Assembly (NCBI GenBank): GCA_001662425.1
Contig: BDDC01000897.1
Coordinates: 1,410 to 39,662 of the forward strand
Direction of reading: 5' to 3'
Length of the DNA: 38,253 bases
Source: Chlamydomonas sphaeroides
Lineage: Eukaryota; Chlorophyta; Chlorophyceae; Chlamydomonadales; Chlamydomonadaceae
A model generated the notes under the pieces. The model saw nothing but the letters and a program-made list of their open reading frames with translations, did no database searches and was not told the DNA's origin. Shown here piece after piece: positions 11,356 to 22,521 of the stretch. Every line of letters begins with the position of its first letter. Position 1 is the first letter of the stretch. The position numbers were made by a program, and so were the translations under genes.

Positions 11356-12516
11356 AGGAGAGGAAGGGAGCGGTGGGGAGGCGTGGGATGGGGAAAGGGG
11401 CGGCCACTGTGGCCGTGGAGGGAAGGCGCCGCTTGGCCGCGGGTGGTTCGGGAGGCGGAGGAGGGGCAACGGGCGGCTGCTGCGGCGGCGTTAGGGGGTT
11501 TGCGGCGCGGCGAAGGGGGGCTAACGAGGGGGGCCTAGCATGGGGCGCCGGCGAGGCGGCATGGCATGGAGGAGGCGCGATGTGCGCCGCCAGTGACACT
11601 GATGTAGGCGGTGAGCTGGCGTTTGCCCCTTGCGTGCGTACGCCAGGACCAAGGGCGTCGGAAGGCGTTGCGTAGGGCCGCGGTTCCACAGTAAAAGAGC
11701 CGCGGCAGGCGGCGGGCCCGCGCCCCGCGGCGCCACCTTAGCTGCTCGCTGCGGGCGCGCGATGCGGTGGGGACTGGCAGGGCAGGGCAGGTTGTGACCC
11801 TGAGCCCTCTCGGCTGCAAGTTTGCAGTGCCGCGGCGTAGACCGAGCGGGCCCCTGCCCAGCAGCGGTGCGGGCGGGGCCCATGATGACGGGCTGCGAGC
11901 GATGTGCGACTGGCCGCTGCTCCAACGAGATATGCGGCCCCTGCGCGGCGAGAAGGTCGATTGACACGACTGCGAGGCACACGTGTGACCGTTTGGCCGC
12001 TGTTCGGCTGCCAGCAGGGGGCGTGGGCGTCAACGCCTTCCGGGCGTTCGGGGGCGCCTGGGAACGCTGCCGCGTGCCGCCCACCCAGGGCCCACCCCAA
12101 GGAGTCACGAGGAGCGCTGGCGTTGCACGGTGCGCTTTAGGCGCGGACGTTGCAATGGCTTGGTCCCGTACTTCAGGGTGCTTGATACTTGCACGGAGCC
12201 AGGAGCCCCCGGCAGCGCCGAGGCGAAGTCCGCGGGTTTGGGGGCTTGTGTAAGAGGCGTGCGCGGGTTTGGCGCCGACCGATTTTCAGCGATTGTCACA
12301 GTACCTGGCACCACACACACATACCCACTTCGCCTTGCTTTACTTGAAGCCGCGAGGACCGGCGCTCCTGATCTGCAAAGCCGACAACACGATGCGCAGC
12401 GCGAGACACGCGCCGTCTCTGTTTCAGTCGGCGTTAGCGTTATCATGCGAGGCTGTGGCAGCCGGCACTGCGTCGCGCGTGTTGCGGCACGGTGAGGACT
12501 GTCGGCCATCACGTCG
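11356..12516. other. RPB5 3' UTR and TIM21 upstream region
   Basis: No gene was recognised. The first part is probably RPB5 3' UTR and the last few hundred bases the TIM21 promoter and 5' UTR. Open frames of 60-195 codons on both strands have no recognisable domain and overlap each other, as expected in this GC-rich DNA. Confidence 0.5.
12249..12253 (+). terminator. Possible poly(A) signal TGTAA for RPB5
   Basis: TGTAA is the usual polyadenylation signal in Chlamydomonas and relatives. This copy lies 894 bases after the RPB5 stop and 264 bases before the TIM21 start. The 3' UTR would be long but not unusual for these algae. A five-base match alone is weak evidence. Confidence 0.3.
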
Positions 12517-14620
12517 ATGCCGCGCGGAGCTTACTCGTTTGCCCGCCCGCGCGGCGGCTGCGCAGGCGATGCCCTTCCACAATGCCTATCGCAGCAGCTG
12601 CGGCTGCTCGGTAGCGTCGCGTCACAGCCAGCGCTGGCGCAGCTGCTCACGGTACGGGGTGGTCCCCAGGCAACCTGCAATGAGCAGCACTTGCAGCGGT
12701 CCAATTCCGCCCCATACGAACCCAGCACCCCCTGCGCTCCCCCGCTTGCTCCTCTCGCCCTCAGACGCACCAGCCGCTGGGCCTGCAGGCGCTGCGACAG
12801 TACGCTGCTGCGGCGGCCGCGCAGCAGCAGCCGCAGAAGGAGACACCCAAGGAGCAGGTCCGTCCCGCGCCGCGCCCTTCCTTTGCCGGCAGTTTCCATC
12901 CAACCACAGTCTCAGCCCGTGTGCCATAATGCCCTGCCCGGCTGGCTGGCTGGGCGCACGCCGCCCTGGCAGCGCCCGCCGGCTCCCAGGCGCGCCGTGG
13001 GCATGGGGCGTGTGCCGGCGCGCCTCGCCTCGGCGCCATTGCCATACCAAGTGCAGTGCTGGCAACGTGCCGGACGCAATGCCGTGCCGAGTGCCGTCCA
13101 TACTGCCGTGCCCGCAGTACGACAGCCTGGAGCTGACGCAGGAGCGGATCGACGCGATCACGGACAAGATCCCGCAGCGGCCGGTGGGCGTGGTGGAGGG
13201 CACCTCGTACACCGTCATTATCCTGGCGGCCTTCGGGGTGAGGCGGGGCCTGGGGGAGGGGAGAAAGGAAACGGAGGGGCTGCCGGGCCGGCTTTGTGTG
13301 ACGCAGACGTACGCTGTCGTCATCCTGGCCGCCTTCGGGGTGAGGTGGGCGAGCGAGGAGCAGGAGTGGGAAGGGGCGGCGTTTCACGGGGAGGGGAAAC
13401 GGAGGGAAGGGCGGGCTGCCGAGCTGGGGTTTGTGACGCATGCGTGACTCGGCATAGTCGGGGTGCGCCTTCAGGGCGAGGCCGGGCGAGGGAGCCTGCG
13501 AAGGGATCCGGTCCGGTTCAGGCGGCGACAGGGGGTGCGGCTGAGGGATCGGTAACGCCAGGGGCTGGCCGGCGCCGAGCCTGAGGCAAGGAGGCCCAGG
13601 AAGCTGCCTCGCAGTGCACTTGGCGTCAACCGCCTTGGTGTCTGGAGGCCGCTTACCGCCGCAACTCACCCGCTCGGCACGCCACCGCTGCAGGCGCTGG
13701 CTTTCGTGCTGTACCACGTGCTCACCTCGCTGGTATTTGAGCCCACGGCGCTCACCGCCTTCAACGCCGCCCTGGAGCGGCTCAAGTCCGACCCCCGCAT
13801 CACCGTGCGCATCGGCGGCGCCGACGACATCCGGGGTGAGGGGCCTAGAGTACGGGATGTGGGGCCGACAGCACGAGGTTCGCGGGGCGGAAATGCGATT
13901 GTCGCTCAGCACTTGTGGCGTGCTGCCACGTCACGTTGCCCCCTGCAGCCCCTTGCCACCTGCCTGCCCGTTCGTGCTCCGTGCCCATCGCCCTTCGCTC
14001 GCTCCGCATCAACCCCTGCCTCCTGCCTCGCCCGCCCCCCGGCCCCCTGCAGCGTGGGGCAGCAACAGCGAGAGCCGCGTGGCGCGGCAGCAGATCCCGC
14101 ACCAGATCTACAAGGACGCCTCGGGCACGGAGCACGTGCGGGTGCGGCCCAGGGGTCAGGGGGCTGGGCTCGGGGCGGGGGTGTCGTGTGGGAAGCAGGG
14201 CACGCCGCGAAACCCACTGGCTGTCTCTGCCCCTCCTTCCCTCCTCCCCTTCCCGGGCTTACGCTCGGAGGTTCGCAACTAGTTCGTTACTCCCATGGTA
14301 CATCCTCCCCTTCCCTTGCCAATACCTTCCATCGCAGATCCAGTTCTACATCAAGGGTCCCAGCGGCACCGGCCTGGTGCGGTGTTGGGGGAAGAGGTCG
14401 GGGGCCGGGGCCGGGGGCCCGGGTGGGAAACATTTGAGCCTTGACCATTTCTTCCCCACCCCCGCCTCTCCCCCGCCCCCTCCCCCGCCCCCTCCAGGTC
14501 AACGCCGACATGTACAAGGACGCCACCGGCGCCTGGCAGTACACCTACCTGCTGGTGGATGCCTACCCGGCCTCGGGCGGCTCGGGGCCGCAGCGCCTGG
14601 CGCTGGTCACTCCGCGGTAG
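12517..14620 (+). CDS. TIM21: Mitochondrial import inner membrane translocase subunit TIM21
   Basis: TIM21 is a TIM23-complex subunit that links the outer-membrane translocase to the presequence translocase and to respiratory complexes. Seven exons keep one frame: 12517-12651, 12765-12857, 13118-13237, 13694-13835, 14053-14141, 14338-14376, 14498-14620; 246 residues. Residues 1-45 are Arg/Ser/Ala/Leu-rich with almost no acids, as in a mitochondrial presequence. A Gln/Ala linker follows. One transmembrane segment spans about 108-131, across the exon 3/4 joint. The intermembrane-space domain follows, with HQIYKDASGTEHVR, IQFYIKGPSGTGLV and MYKDATGAWQYTYLLVD matching the family core. The ATG is the first after an in-frame stop at 12493. 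Exon 3 and its donor are partly copied 102 bases downstream. RPB5 lies upstream on the same strand. Confidence 0.92.
13310..13345 (+). repeat. Tandem copy of TIM21 exon 3 end plus splice donor
   Basis: This matches 13208-13243 at 31 of 36 bases with an offset of 102 and includes a GTGAGG donor at 13340. The intron bases after the two donors also resemble each other, so a whole exon-end plus intron-start unit was duplicated. The 102 bases between donors read open in the TIM21 frame. Confidence 0.85.
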
Positions 14621-15795
14621 CGGCCGACACGGCCAGGAGGGCGGCGGCAGGCCGTGCAGGCGGGCGGCCGCGAGCGGCGCAGGGCGGACGAGGCGGTCGT
14701 GGGGGGCACCAGGGCGGGGGCCCGGTGGCTGCTGGTCGCGTGGGCGCACCGACCGACCGCTACGCTGCCGGGCCCTGCGCATGCGGCAGGGCGACATGCG
14801 AGGCGGGGGGAGCGCCTGCAGCGGCCCCTGGCTATGCCGCGGCAGGAGGGCAGGGGGCAGGCGGCCCGGCCGCAGCCCGGGGCAGCGGTGCGACGGGGGA
14901 GCGCGTGGCGGGACGCGGCGCGGCGGCGCTGCAGCAGCACGGACGCCGGCGCGACTCGGGGCGCCGGAGAACGGGGGCGGCGGCTGCGGGGAGCCGGCCG
15001 CCGCGCTTGCAAGCAGGCGCAGGCGGCGGGCAGGCGGGGACTCCGGTCGAGGAGTGGGAGTGGGCGGAGGCGGCGCTCCATGGGCGGCCCCGCCGGGCCC
15101 GGCTTGGCCCAGTTTCTAGCTGCCGCCGCCCGGCCTACTCCGGCGGAAGCCGCAGCGCGCCGGCGCGCAGTACTCGGCAGGTTGGGTAGCCGGATAGCAG
15201 CAGGTGCCCGACAGACACACCGGCCCGCTCCGTGGCGGGGGGCATGGGGTCACGTGAGCGCCGCAAAGGCGCCTAGTGCGGCCCGCAGTCATGGTGGCGG
15301 GCCGTGGGCTCGTGGGCCGCGGCCGTCTGCGGCCCGAGAGGCGGAGCTCGCGAGGCCGTCGTGTTGGGTTTTGGGTTTTGGTCATCGGCTTACGAGAGCT
15401 ATGATGGGCTTGCTGACTGGTGAGGGGCTTTGGTGAGGGTCGGCGGGGATTGACGGGGCTGGAGCGGGGCTGGCGACGTGTGCGTGACGTGGCCGTGAGG
15501 TGGGCGCGGCGGCCGAAGGTGCGAGACGCCGAAGCTGCGTTCGTCCGGGCCTTTTGGTTTGACATTGCGGGCAAGAAGCATTGTGTCAAACCTGATTGCC
15601 GGACCTGAGCGCTGGCTGGCTGGCACGAGTTGGAACCTGCCGGCAGTTTGCGTGTGTGTACTAACCGCCGGACCCTTCCCTGGGTGATTTGGCCTGCGCG
15701 CGCTTGCACAAGCGTCACAAACGCCATCGATATACATACACTCGACACACATACACACAAACCGCTAAACGAGCCAGGAGTATCTGCAGCTAAAG
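14621..15795. other. TIM21 3' UTR and MLDP upstream region
   Basis: No gene was recognised. The first half is extremely GC-rich with overlapping open frames on both strands and no domain. From about 15,500 the sequence is less GC-rich, and about 15,700-15,795 has ACACA-rich runs before the MLDP ATG, consistent with a promoter and 5' UTR. No TGTAA was found after TIM21. Confidence 0.45.
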
Positions 15796-18133
15796 ATGGC
15801 CGAGGCAAAGCAGGAGCTCAAGCACCTGGCCTTCCTCAACACTTACTCGCAGAAGGTGGCCACGAGTGCCGCTGCGGGTGCCAGCTATATCGCTGGAGCG
15901 TACACGACTGCCAAGCCCTGGGTTGTACCGACGGGGGCTGTGCCGACGGTGACCAAGGCGGAGGAGACGCTGCTCGCGTATACCGCGCCCTTTGCCGTCA
16001 AGGCCAGCGACACGGCCGAGAAGCTCATCAAGGAGGCTGATGCGCAGGTGGGGAAGGTCTGGATGTGTCAACGCTCGCAACTGTGCAAAGCAGCTTTTGG
16101 TTGCCGTGGCGGCCTGCTCATTACAGTTTTGGCGACCGCCTTTACCTAAGCGAGCTATCGTAGCGCACGAAGGGGCCTATTATTGTCTGCCGACGATTGG
16201 ACTGCCCCCGATGCGCGCGGCTCCGCGCCTGAGGCAGCCTCGTTGCCCTGCACCCTAGGCGTGCACGGAGCCATGCGTGCGCATCCTACGGGCATGCCTG
16301 CTCAGGCCCTAGTCGCGGCTTCCATACAGTTGACCGTCTCACGCCTTCGCACCTTCCCTCGTCACTCTTCCGCCACCAGGTGGACCACTTCTACTTGACC
16401 ACCGCCAAGTGGCTCACTCAGACCCGTGAGCTGACCAAGTCCAACATGGACGCCTTCAAGGCCGCGGCCGACAAGTACTACCAGGTCCGCACTCGCCCGA
16501 CCCACATCCCCCAACCACTCTCATTTCCCCACCCACATCCCGCCCCTCCCCAGCCCCACCCCCTTCCGCCACGTGCCCAACAACTCCCTCTCCCCATAAT
16601 TTCCCCCGCTTCAGATGGTCCGCTCCACCGCTGACTACCTGGCCGCCAAGCTGCCCACCGACCTCTCGGTGGCGCACGCGCGGCAGGTGCTGAGCGCCGG
16701 CCTGGACCGCGCACAGCAGCTGGCCGACCCGGACGCGGCGCTGGAGGCGGCCATGGCCGCCTGGCAGCAGTTCGCCTCCATACCCGCGGGTGAGTCCACG
16801 GCCATCGTTCTCTGCAGTCAGAAGCCGGGGCTGGGGGCCAGCAAGGAGCCCGGCCCCGGGCCTCGGCACAAGCCGCGCGCACCCTACTGTTGCACGCTCT
16901 CACGGGGCCCCTGAGGTCTTCACCGCTCGTGCCGGCAAGCCGCTCGCTGTGCCCCTGCCTCGCCGCGCAGTGGCCAAGGCCGTGGACGCCNNNNNNNNNN
17001 NNNNNNNNNNNNNNNNNNNNNNNNNNNNNNNNNNNNNNNNNNNNNNNNNNNNNNNNNNNNNNNNNNNNNNNNNNNNNNNNNNNNNNNNNNNNNNNNNNNN
17101 NNNNNNNNNNNNNNNNNNNNNNNNNNNNNNNNNNNNNNNNNNNNNNNNNNNNNNNNNNNNNNNNNNNNNNNNNNNNNNNNNNNNNNNNNNNNNNNNNNNN
17201 NNNNNNNNNNNNNNNNNNNNNNNNNNNNNNNNNNNNNNNNNNNNNNNNNNNNNNNNNNNNNNNNNNNNNNNNNNNNNNNNNNNNNNNNNNNNNNNNNNNN
17301 NNNNNNNNNNNNNNNNNNNNNNNNNNNNNNNNNNNNNNNNNNNNNNNNNNNNNNNNNNNNNNNNNNNNNNNNNNNNNNNNNNNNNNNNNNNNNNNNNNNN
17401 NNNNNNNNNNNNNNNNNNNNNNNNNNNNNNNNNACGGAGACGGGGGTTTGACCTGCGGGGCGCGGGGCAACAAAGGGTGGGGGGTCGGGGCGGCAGGGGC
17501 GGCAGGGACGCGTGTTGTGGAGGGGTTGCGCACGACAACCTGTTGCTGCATGGCGGGAGCGGTATCGCAGGGGAATGTAGGAAGCAACGTTGCGGTGGGC
17601 CTGAGGCCTGGCTCCCCCCGGCCCGGCTCGGCCTCCTGCAGCACCCGCCCTTCAACCGCTCTCGCGCCTCGCGCCCACCGCCCCAGGCCTCGCCGCTGTA
17701 CGCTCGCTCGGTGTCGCTGGGCGCCTCTACGCTGGGCTGGGCGACCACCACCACGCCGTACAAGCTGGGTGCCACCTACATCTACCCGCTCATGGCGCGC
17801 ATCGCCGACCCCGCACTGGACAAGGCAGGTCGCGCGCGCAGAGCGCGTTCACGTGTGTCGTTTGGCTGTGACCGTGTGTGGAGGGTGCTTGGCGCTGGGG
17901 CAGAGGGGCAAGTGCGACAAGGCAGCACGGGAGCGAGGGGGCGCAACGCGAACGGGGAGGCAGGCATCGAAGCATGGCGTGCGAGCCTCCCACCTGCAGG
18001 TGGTGCCTGCGGCACCCCACCACCCAGCCCCTGCCGCCGACCGGTCGCTCTATACGCCCCCGCTCCGCAGGTGTACAAGAGCGCCGCTATCAATGCCGCG
18101 CTGCGCTACTGGGCGCCCGTGGCGGCGGCCTAA
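15796..18133 (+). CDS. MLDP: Major lipid droplet protein (MLDP), interrupted by assembly gap
   Basis: MLDP is the main structural protein coating oil droplets in green algae; it limits droplet fusion and responds to nitrogen starvation. Visible exons: 15796-16047, 16380-16484, 16615-16789, 16971 into the gap (16991-17433), then 17687-17824 and 18071-18133. Family marks are KHLAFLNTYSQKVA and GAYTTAKPWVVP near the N-terminus, KAEETLLAYTAPF, then amphipathic helices rich in Ala, Lys and Gln (AADKYYQMVRSTADYLAAKL), and YIYPLMARIADPALDK near the end. There is no signal peptide or transmembrane helix, as expected for a surface-bound coat protein. The last intron seems to use a GC donor (AAG then GCAGGT at 17825), since this keeps the frame to the TAA. 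The middle is unknown, so total length cannot be given. Confidence 0.9.
16991..17433. other. Assembly gap (443 N)
   Basis: A run of N interrupts MLDP a few codons into its fourth exon. At least one exon end, and possibly a whole exon, is missing. Frames read through the N run are meaningless. Confidence 1.
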
Positions 18134-20126
18134 AGGCCTCGCCGCTAGCTTGCGGCACGGGCGGCCCTGGTGGCGACCTGCGGGCCGGTGCTGGGCGCTG
18201 CCTGCGCCTGCAGCCCGCTTGGGGCTGACGCTGAAGCCAACTCTTGAAAGGCGCTCGCTCGTGATTGGCAGTCAGCTGTCGATGTATGACTGTAGCATAT
18301 GAACCCCTGCCTAGCGTAAGAGGGCGGGCGCGCGGGAGCCGCGGCCGTGGAGTGGCGTCAGGCGCTGGATGCTTAAGGAGTGATCTGCAGGAGCGCTGCG
18401 CGGTCGTGAATGCGGGTTTGGCGCGAAGCGCGTGATACGGCTCCCCTGTGATACGGCTCGCGAGCAGGAGCTTGAGGCCGGTTGTGTGATGGATGCCACA
18501 TGGCACTGGCGGCGCAGGGATGGGGTGAGTACAGACATCCGTGTGCTTCCGGTGGGGCAATGGGCCCAGTGATTCTTTAGCGTAGACTGCTGCTACCTTG
18601 CTTCTCAGCTTGTTCTTGATATCGTGAGAGGTATGCCCTAAGGGGCCCCGGTGTGCCGTGTTACGGTTGGTGGCTTGCTTGCCGTCGCCGCGGCGCCTGT
18701 CCCCAACGGGCGGGCCGCGGCGTGGTGTCGCCTGTGGCCTGTGTCCACTTTCTCTCGTTGCGGGGTTGCGTGTACGCTAGCGTGATTGCTGTGCTCTTGT
18801 ACCGGTAGTCGTTCATTGTCGGGAGGAGAGGAGTATCGGTAGTCGTCACTGCTGTAGGCTGGAACGCTCCTGTCTGGCAGGGTACACCGCGACTGCCAGT
18901 TGGCCGCACATTGCGGTGTGAGTTGAGTGGGTGGCTCGCTCCCGTGTATCGGCACACGGATGTCTGTAGCCTCGCCACGTCCAGACGCTGCCTAGGGCGC
19001 CACGTACGACCCAGCGTCCGCACGGGCCGACGCCCTGCGACCCTGCCCTTCGCTTGCTGCAGAGCTGGGAGAAAAGAGAAAGCCTAGAAAGCCGAAGCAA
19101 CCATCTAGCTGCACGCCAGGCCGCCTCTGACTTTCATGCTCGTTCTACAGAGGAAGCCAGGCCTCCTGCTGCAGGCTGCCTGCTGGCCTGTGACCTCCCT
19201 CAGCCGCTGGGATGCAGAGAGCATAGAGCCCGGCACCCCTCTCAGCCGCATGATGGTTACAGCATGCGGGCCTGCCCACGCTCCACAGCGCGGCCGCGAA
19301 ACCTGCCCTATAGACAAGGCCTCCCGCTGCCCTCGCGGTCCACCTTCCACCCAGTAGCCCCCCGCCAACACCCCGGAGGCTGCTGCACGCGCCCCTCACA
19401 ACAGTCGCCTCGACATCATGCTCTACCTAGTCCCATCCCCTACGCTTATGATAAGCCAAGCTCCGCCTCCCAGCCAACACCCACGCCGCGGCGACCCTGC
19501 CCATGACCCAGCAAAGTCAATCGCTGGCTGGACCGCGCCTGGGCCCGCCGCAGCCGTGGCCCTGCGGCCGGCGTCCCAAACCATTGCGGCCGCGGCACCG
19601 CGCATCGCCGACCGCCGGTGCAGGCGACCGCCGATCTCCACTGCGTCACGACGCGGCCCGCCGCAGCGTGCCGCAGGTCACGGTTACAACCGCCGCCGCC
19701 CGCCGGCCTGGTTGGGCCGCAGTCTGGCGCGTTGCTCTATGCGCGAGTACGGCGCTGCATGACAGCGGGCGGCAGCGCTGCTGCGCCTCCACTCCGCGCC
19801 GCCTTGCAGCGCCCTGCTGCTCCTGGCTGGTGCTGCTGTGCCGCGGCACCGGCCGCACCATCAGGTCGCCCCAGGCGGTCGCTGCCGCTGGTGCGCTGAG
19901 CGGCAGCCGGCCTGCTCGGAGCGTCCTCCCTGAAAGCGCTGCCGCCGGCGCCAGGCCTCCACCCAACGGAGCCCCTGTACCCGCTGCTGCTGCTCAATGG
20001 TGGCCTCATGGCACCCACCACACCGCCGCGCTTCGCTGCACTCCTCCATCACCGAGCTAGCCGCTCCGCCAGCGCCAGGCTGCTCAGGCCAGCCGCGGCC
20101 TTGGGCACGGGCCGCTGCAGTGCCGC
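18134..20126. other. Convergent 3' regions of MLDP and the NDUFB2-like gene
   Basis: Two genes converge on this 2-kb stretch, so it should hold both 3' UTRs. No third gene, tRNA or clear repeat was seen. Frames at about 19,500-20,060 on both strands are long but Ala/Arg/Pro-rich and mutually overlapping, without recognisable motifs. Confidence 0.45.
19684..19688 (-). terminator. Possible poly(A) signal TGTAA for NDUFB2-like gene
   Basis: TTACA on the + strand reads TGTAA on the minus strand, about 440 bases after the stop of the 20127-20942 gene. A second TGTAA lies farther on at 19257-19261. The assignment rests on the known algal signal and position only. Confidence 0.35.
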
Positions 20127-20942
20127 TTAGTGGTGGGCGTGGCCGTGGCCGTGGCCATGGCCATGGCCGTGACCGTGGCCCTCATCGTCCCAGCCGTTGG
20201 TCTGCACGTCCTTCTCAAAGAAGTAGATGTCGCCGTGCTGGGGGAGCATGGCGGGAATGGAGGGAGGCGGGAAGCGGAGGGGCGTGAGGGCAGACAGAGA
20301 GGGCATGGTGCCATGTGGAGTTTGCGAGAGCCGGGGCGGAGCAAAGGGGGGTGTGAGGGAGGGGCAGCAGCAGCGTCAGCTCACCCAGTGCTCCTCGGCG
20401 TTGATCCGGAAGTGGTACAGGCACGTGAACCTGCGGCAGCAGATGCAGAAGCGTGTTCGTGTAACCTGGGGGCCTTTCAAGCCATAGTATCTGGCTCCGC
20501 AAGCGGGGCGGACAGCCTGAGTGCATCGCGTGTGCCCGGCCCCTGCTACGCTGCAGGGTGCGTGCTTCACGCCCGGAAACCCCCGACCCTGCCCGGATTC
20601 CCTTGCAGCGCCGCGTTCTCACACAGCCATCGCGCCAATGGTCTTTGACAGGAAGGTGTCAAATGCGTGGAACTCCTTCTTGACGGTCACGCCCGCGTAG
20701 GTGACATAGTCGGAGCCCTGGAGCTCGGGCGGGACCGGCTTCCCGTTGTAAGACCGGTGGTACGCGTTGGCACCTCCGCCGCCTGCCACATGAGCCATGG
20801 TCATACGTTAGCGCCAGGCGCCCATGGCGAGCAGCAAGGGCGCTGCGAGCTCACCCATGCGCCGGACTTGCTGCGACCCTGCCTCTGCCACAGCCGAGCT
20901 CTTCAGAGCGCCAGCGGCGAGCTGAGCAGCCTTCCTCAGCAT
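20127..20942 (-). CDS. Probable mitochondrial complex I subunit NDUFB2-like, His-rich tail
   Basis: Four exons keep one frame: 20942-20855, 20782-20623, 20430-20385, 20237-20127; 134 residues. Residues 1-29 form a basic, Ala-rich, acid-poor presequence (MLRKAAQLAAGALKSSA, then QQVRRM), fitting mitochondrial import with cleavage near the Arg pair. A GGGG patch follows (30-33), then TYAGVTV (57-63), one hydrophobic segment (about 73-90), and a tail of about eight His residues alternating mainly with Gly (118-134). Plant NDUFB2 (AGGG) also has Gly-rich start, YKGVT motif, single membrane helix and His/Gly-rich end, so I infer an accessory membrane-arm subunit; the middle is divergent. An ATG at 20804 would give a shorter form without presequence, but lies inside the first intron of this model. 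Divergent from prefoldin 1. Confidence 0.65.
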
Positions 20943-21352
20943 GGCTGCGCTAGCGGTGGCAAGACCTCGGAACGAGCTCTGCTGATTTCAGGGTGGAGTC
21001 ACGCTCCGCACGCTCAAATGCTACGCGGTAGTTGCAGGATGCAATGCGCCTGTCGTCAGCGGTCTGTAAGCTAGCGGGCACTACGCTTCCCTTCTCGAGC
21101 GCATGCCCTCGTGCCGTACCTCGCAAACCTGTCTCTCGCCCCGCTGACAACCTATACGCACGACTCATATAATCACATCATCCTACGCACTCTAGCTATT
21201 CTAAAGCCTTCTGCTCGACCCCGCGTTCCCCCCGCCCTTGACGCTTGAGCAACAATTCTTGGCGCAGCTTGCTGATCACTAGCGACCTATCGACACCTGA
21301 TCATAGTCCTTGACCGGCGGCAGCGGCAGTCAGCGGTACAAAACAACACGCA
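20943..21352. promoter_or_regulatory. Shared upstream region of NDUFB2-like gene and PFD1
   Basis: The start codons of two divergent genes are separated by 410 bases, so both promoters and 5' UTRs lie here. The part at about 21,130-21,320 is relatively AT-rich for this window. No specific motif was identified; function is inferred from orientation. Confidence 0.5.
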
Positions 21353-22521
21353 ATGGCTGACGACGAGAGCGAGCAGAAGGTCATGCAGGACTTCGCGGAG
21401 CTACAGAACCAAGTCCTAGGCATGACGGACATGCTCGGCCGGGTGCGTGGCGACCGCCGGGGCCCGCGGCTGCCCCCACGAACGCGGGGTAGCAATCTGG
21501 CGGGCTCGTCTCCGCCGGCCTGCATTCGCCCGGCCGCTGACCCGCCTTCCGGCCCCATCCTTCCAACCGAGGGCCTATGGGGGGGATGGGGCATGTGTAA
21601 GGGCGGCCGGCGGGGCCCAAGGGCCCTGTCGTGGGTACCGGTGCCCTCGCCCACCTCATCTAAAGCTTTCCACCCCCGCCGCCGACCCCGGCTGTTGCGC
21701 GCAGATTGCCCAGCAGGAGCGCATGCTGGGCATCCAGCGGCAACGCGCCGTGCTGACGAAGGCCGAGCTGCAGAGCATGCCTGACTCGACGACCATGTAC
21801 AAGAGCATCGGCCGGGCGTGAGTGCCGCGCAGCGCTGCGCCGGGGACCTCCGAACGCGGAGCAAGAGCGCAGCATCTGCGCCGCCGGCTCGCGCAAGCCG
21901 CCCGCCGGCTTATCTGCCGAGTGCCCACCCATTCCCGTGTCCCGTCCGCACATCCCTCGGCATACGGCACCCTACGGGCCCGGCAGCAACCACTGCGGCA
22001 TGCTGTCTCGGCACTGCGGCATGTCGCCACAGCCACAGCCCTGGGCGCAGCTCGTGTTGACCCACATGCGGCGGAGCAGCGCCTGCAACCTGCAACCTGC
22101 ACCTTGCCTGCGCGCGGCACCCGGCACCCACCCTGCCTGCGTCCCCAGAGCGTCACCCGGCCGCAGCCTGCCCTCCTGGGCCGACTGCTCTTTGCCGCAT
22201 GCCGCATGCGGGATCTGGGGCCGCCCCATGCAACACCATGCTCGTGGCCGCGCCGCCTCAAGGCGCCATGGTCGACCCCTGTGTTGCGCCCCGCCCGCTT
22301 CCACCCTCCACCGCCATCACAGGTACTTCTGCTCGCCCAAGGCCGACGTGGTGATGGAGCTGGACGGCCGCACCGCCGGCCTGGAGGCGGACAGCGCCAA
22401 GCTCAAGGAGCAGCGGGCCGCGGTGGAGGCCAAGATGGCGGACACGGAGGCGCAGCTGCGCGAGGTGCTCAGCTCCTCGCCCATGCTGCAGCGCCGCCTG
22501 GGCGCCATCAAGGTCCAGTAG
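21353..22521 (+). CDS. PFD1: Prefoldin subunit 1
   Basis: Prefoldin is a cytosolic hexameric chaperone that hands unfolded actin and tubulin to the CCT chaperonin; subunit 1 is one of the beta-type subunits. Three exons keep one frame: 21353-21442, 21705-21817, 22323-22521; 133 residues, slightly above the usual 120-125. The layout is the beta-prefoldin one: N-terminal coiled coil (MQDFAELQNQVLGMTDML, then QERMLGIQRQRAVLTKAEL), a hairpin region with MYKSIGRAYF matching the family's MY-GVGR-F, and a second coiled coil (about 80-133) rich in Ala, Lys and Glu. The start is the only ATG giving the first helix. The gene is divergent from the NDUFB2-like gene. Confidence 0.93.

Noticed and set aside
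16478..18302. Open frames of 290-470 codons spanning the N run
   Set aside because: They are open only because N codons contain no stop; the real MLDP exons are in other frames.
19503..20060. 185-codon + strand frame between MLDP and the NDUFB2-like gene
   Set aside because: No recognisable domain, no splice-supported extension, and several overlapping frames of similar length; more likely 3' UTR.
20619..20804. A 61-codon intronless gene starting at ATG 20804
   Set aside because: Splicing to the presequence exon at 20942-20855 keeps the frame and gives a typical mitochondrial N-terminus, and downstream exons continue past its stop.
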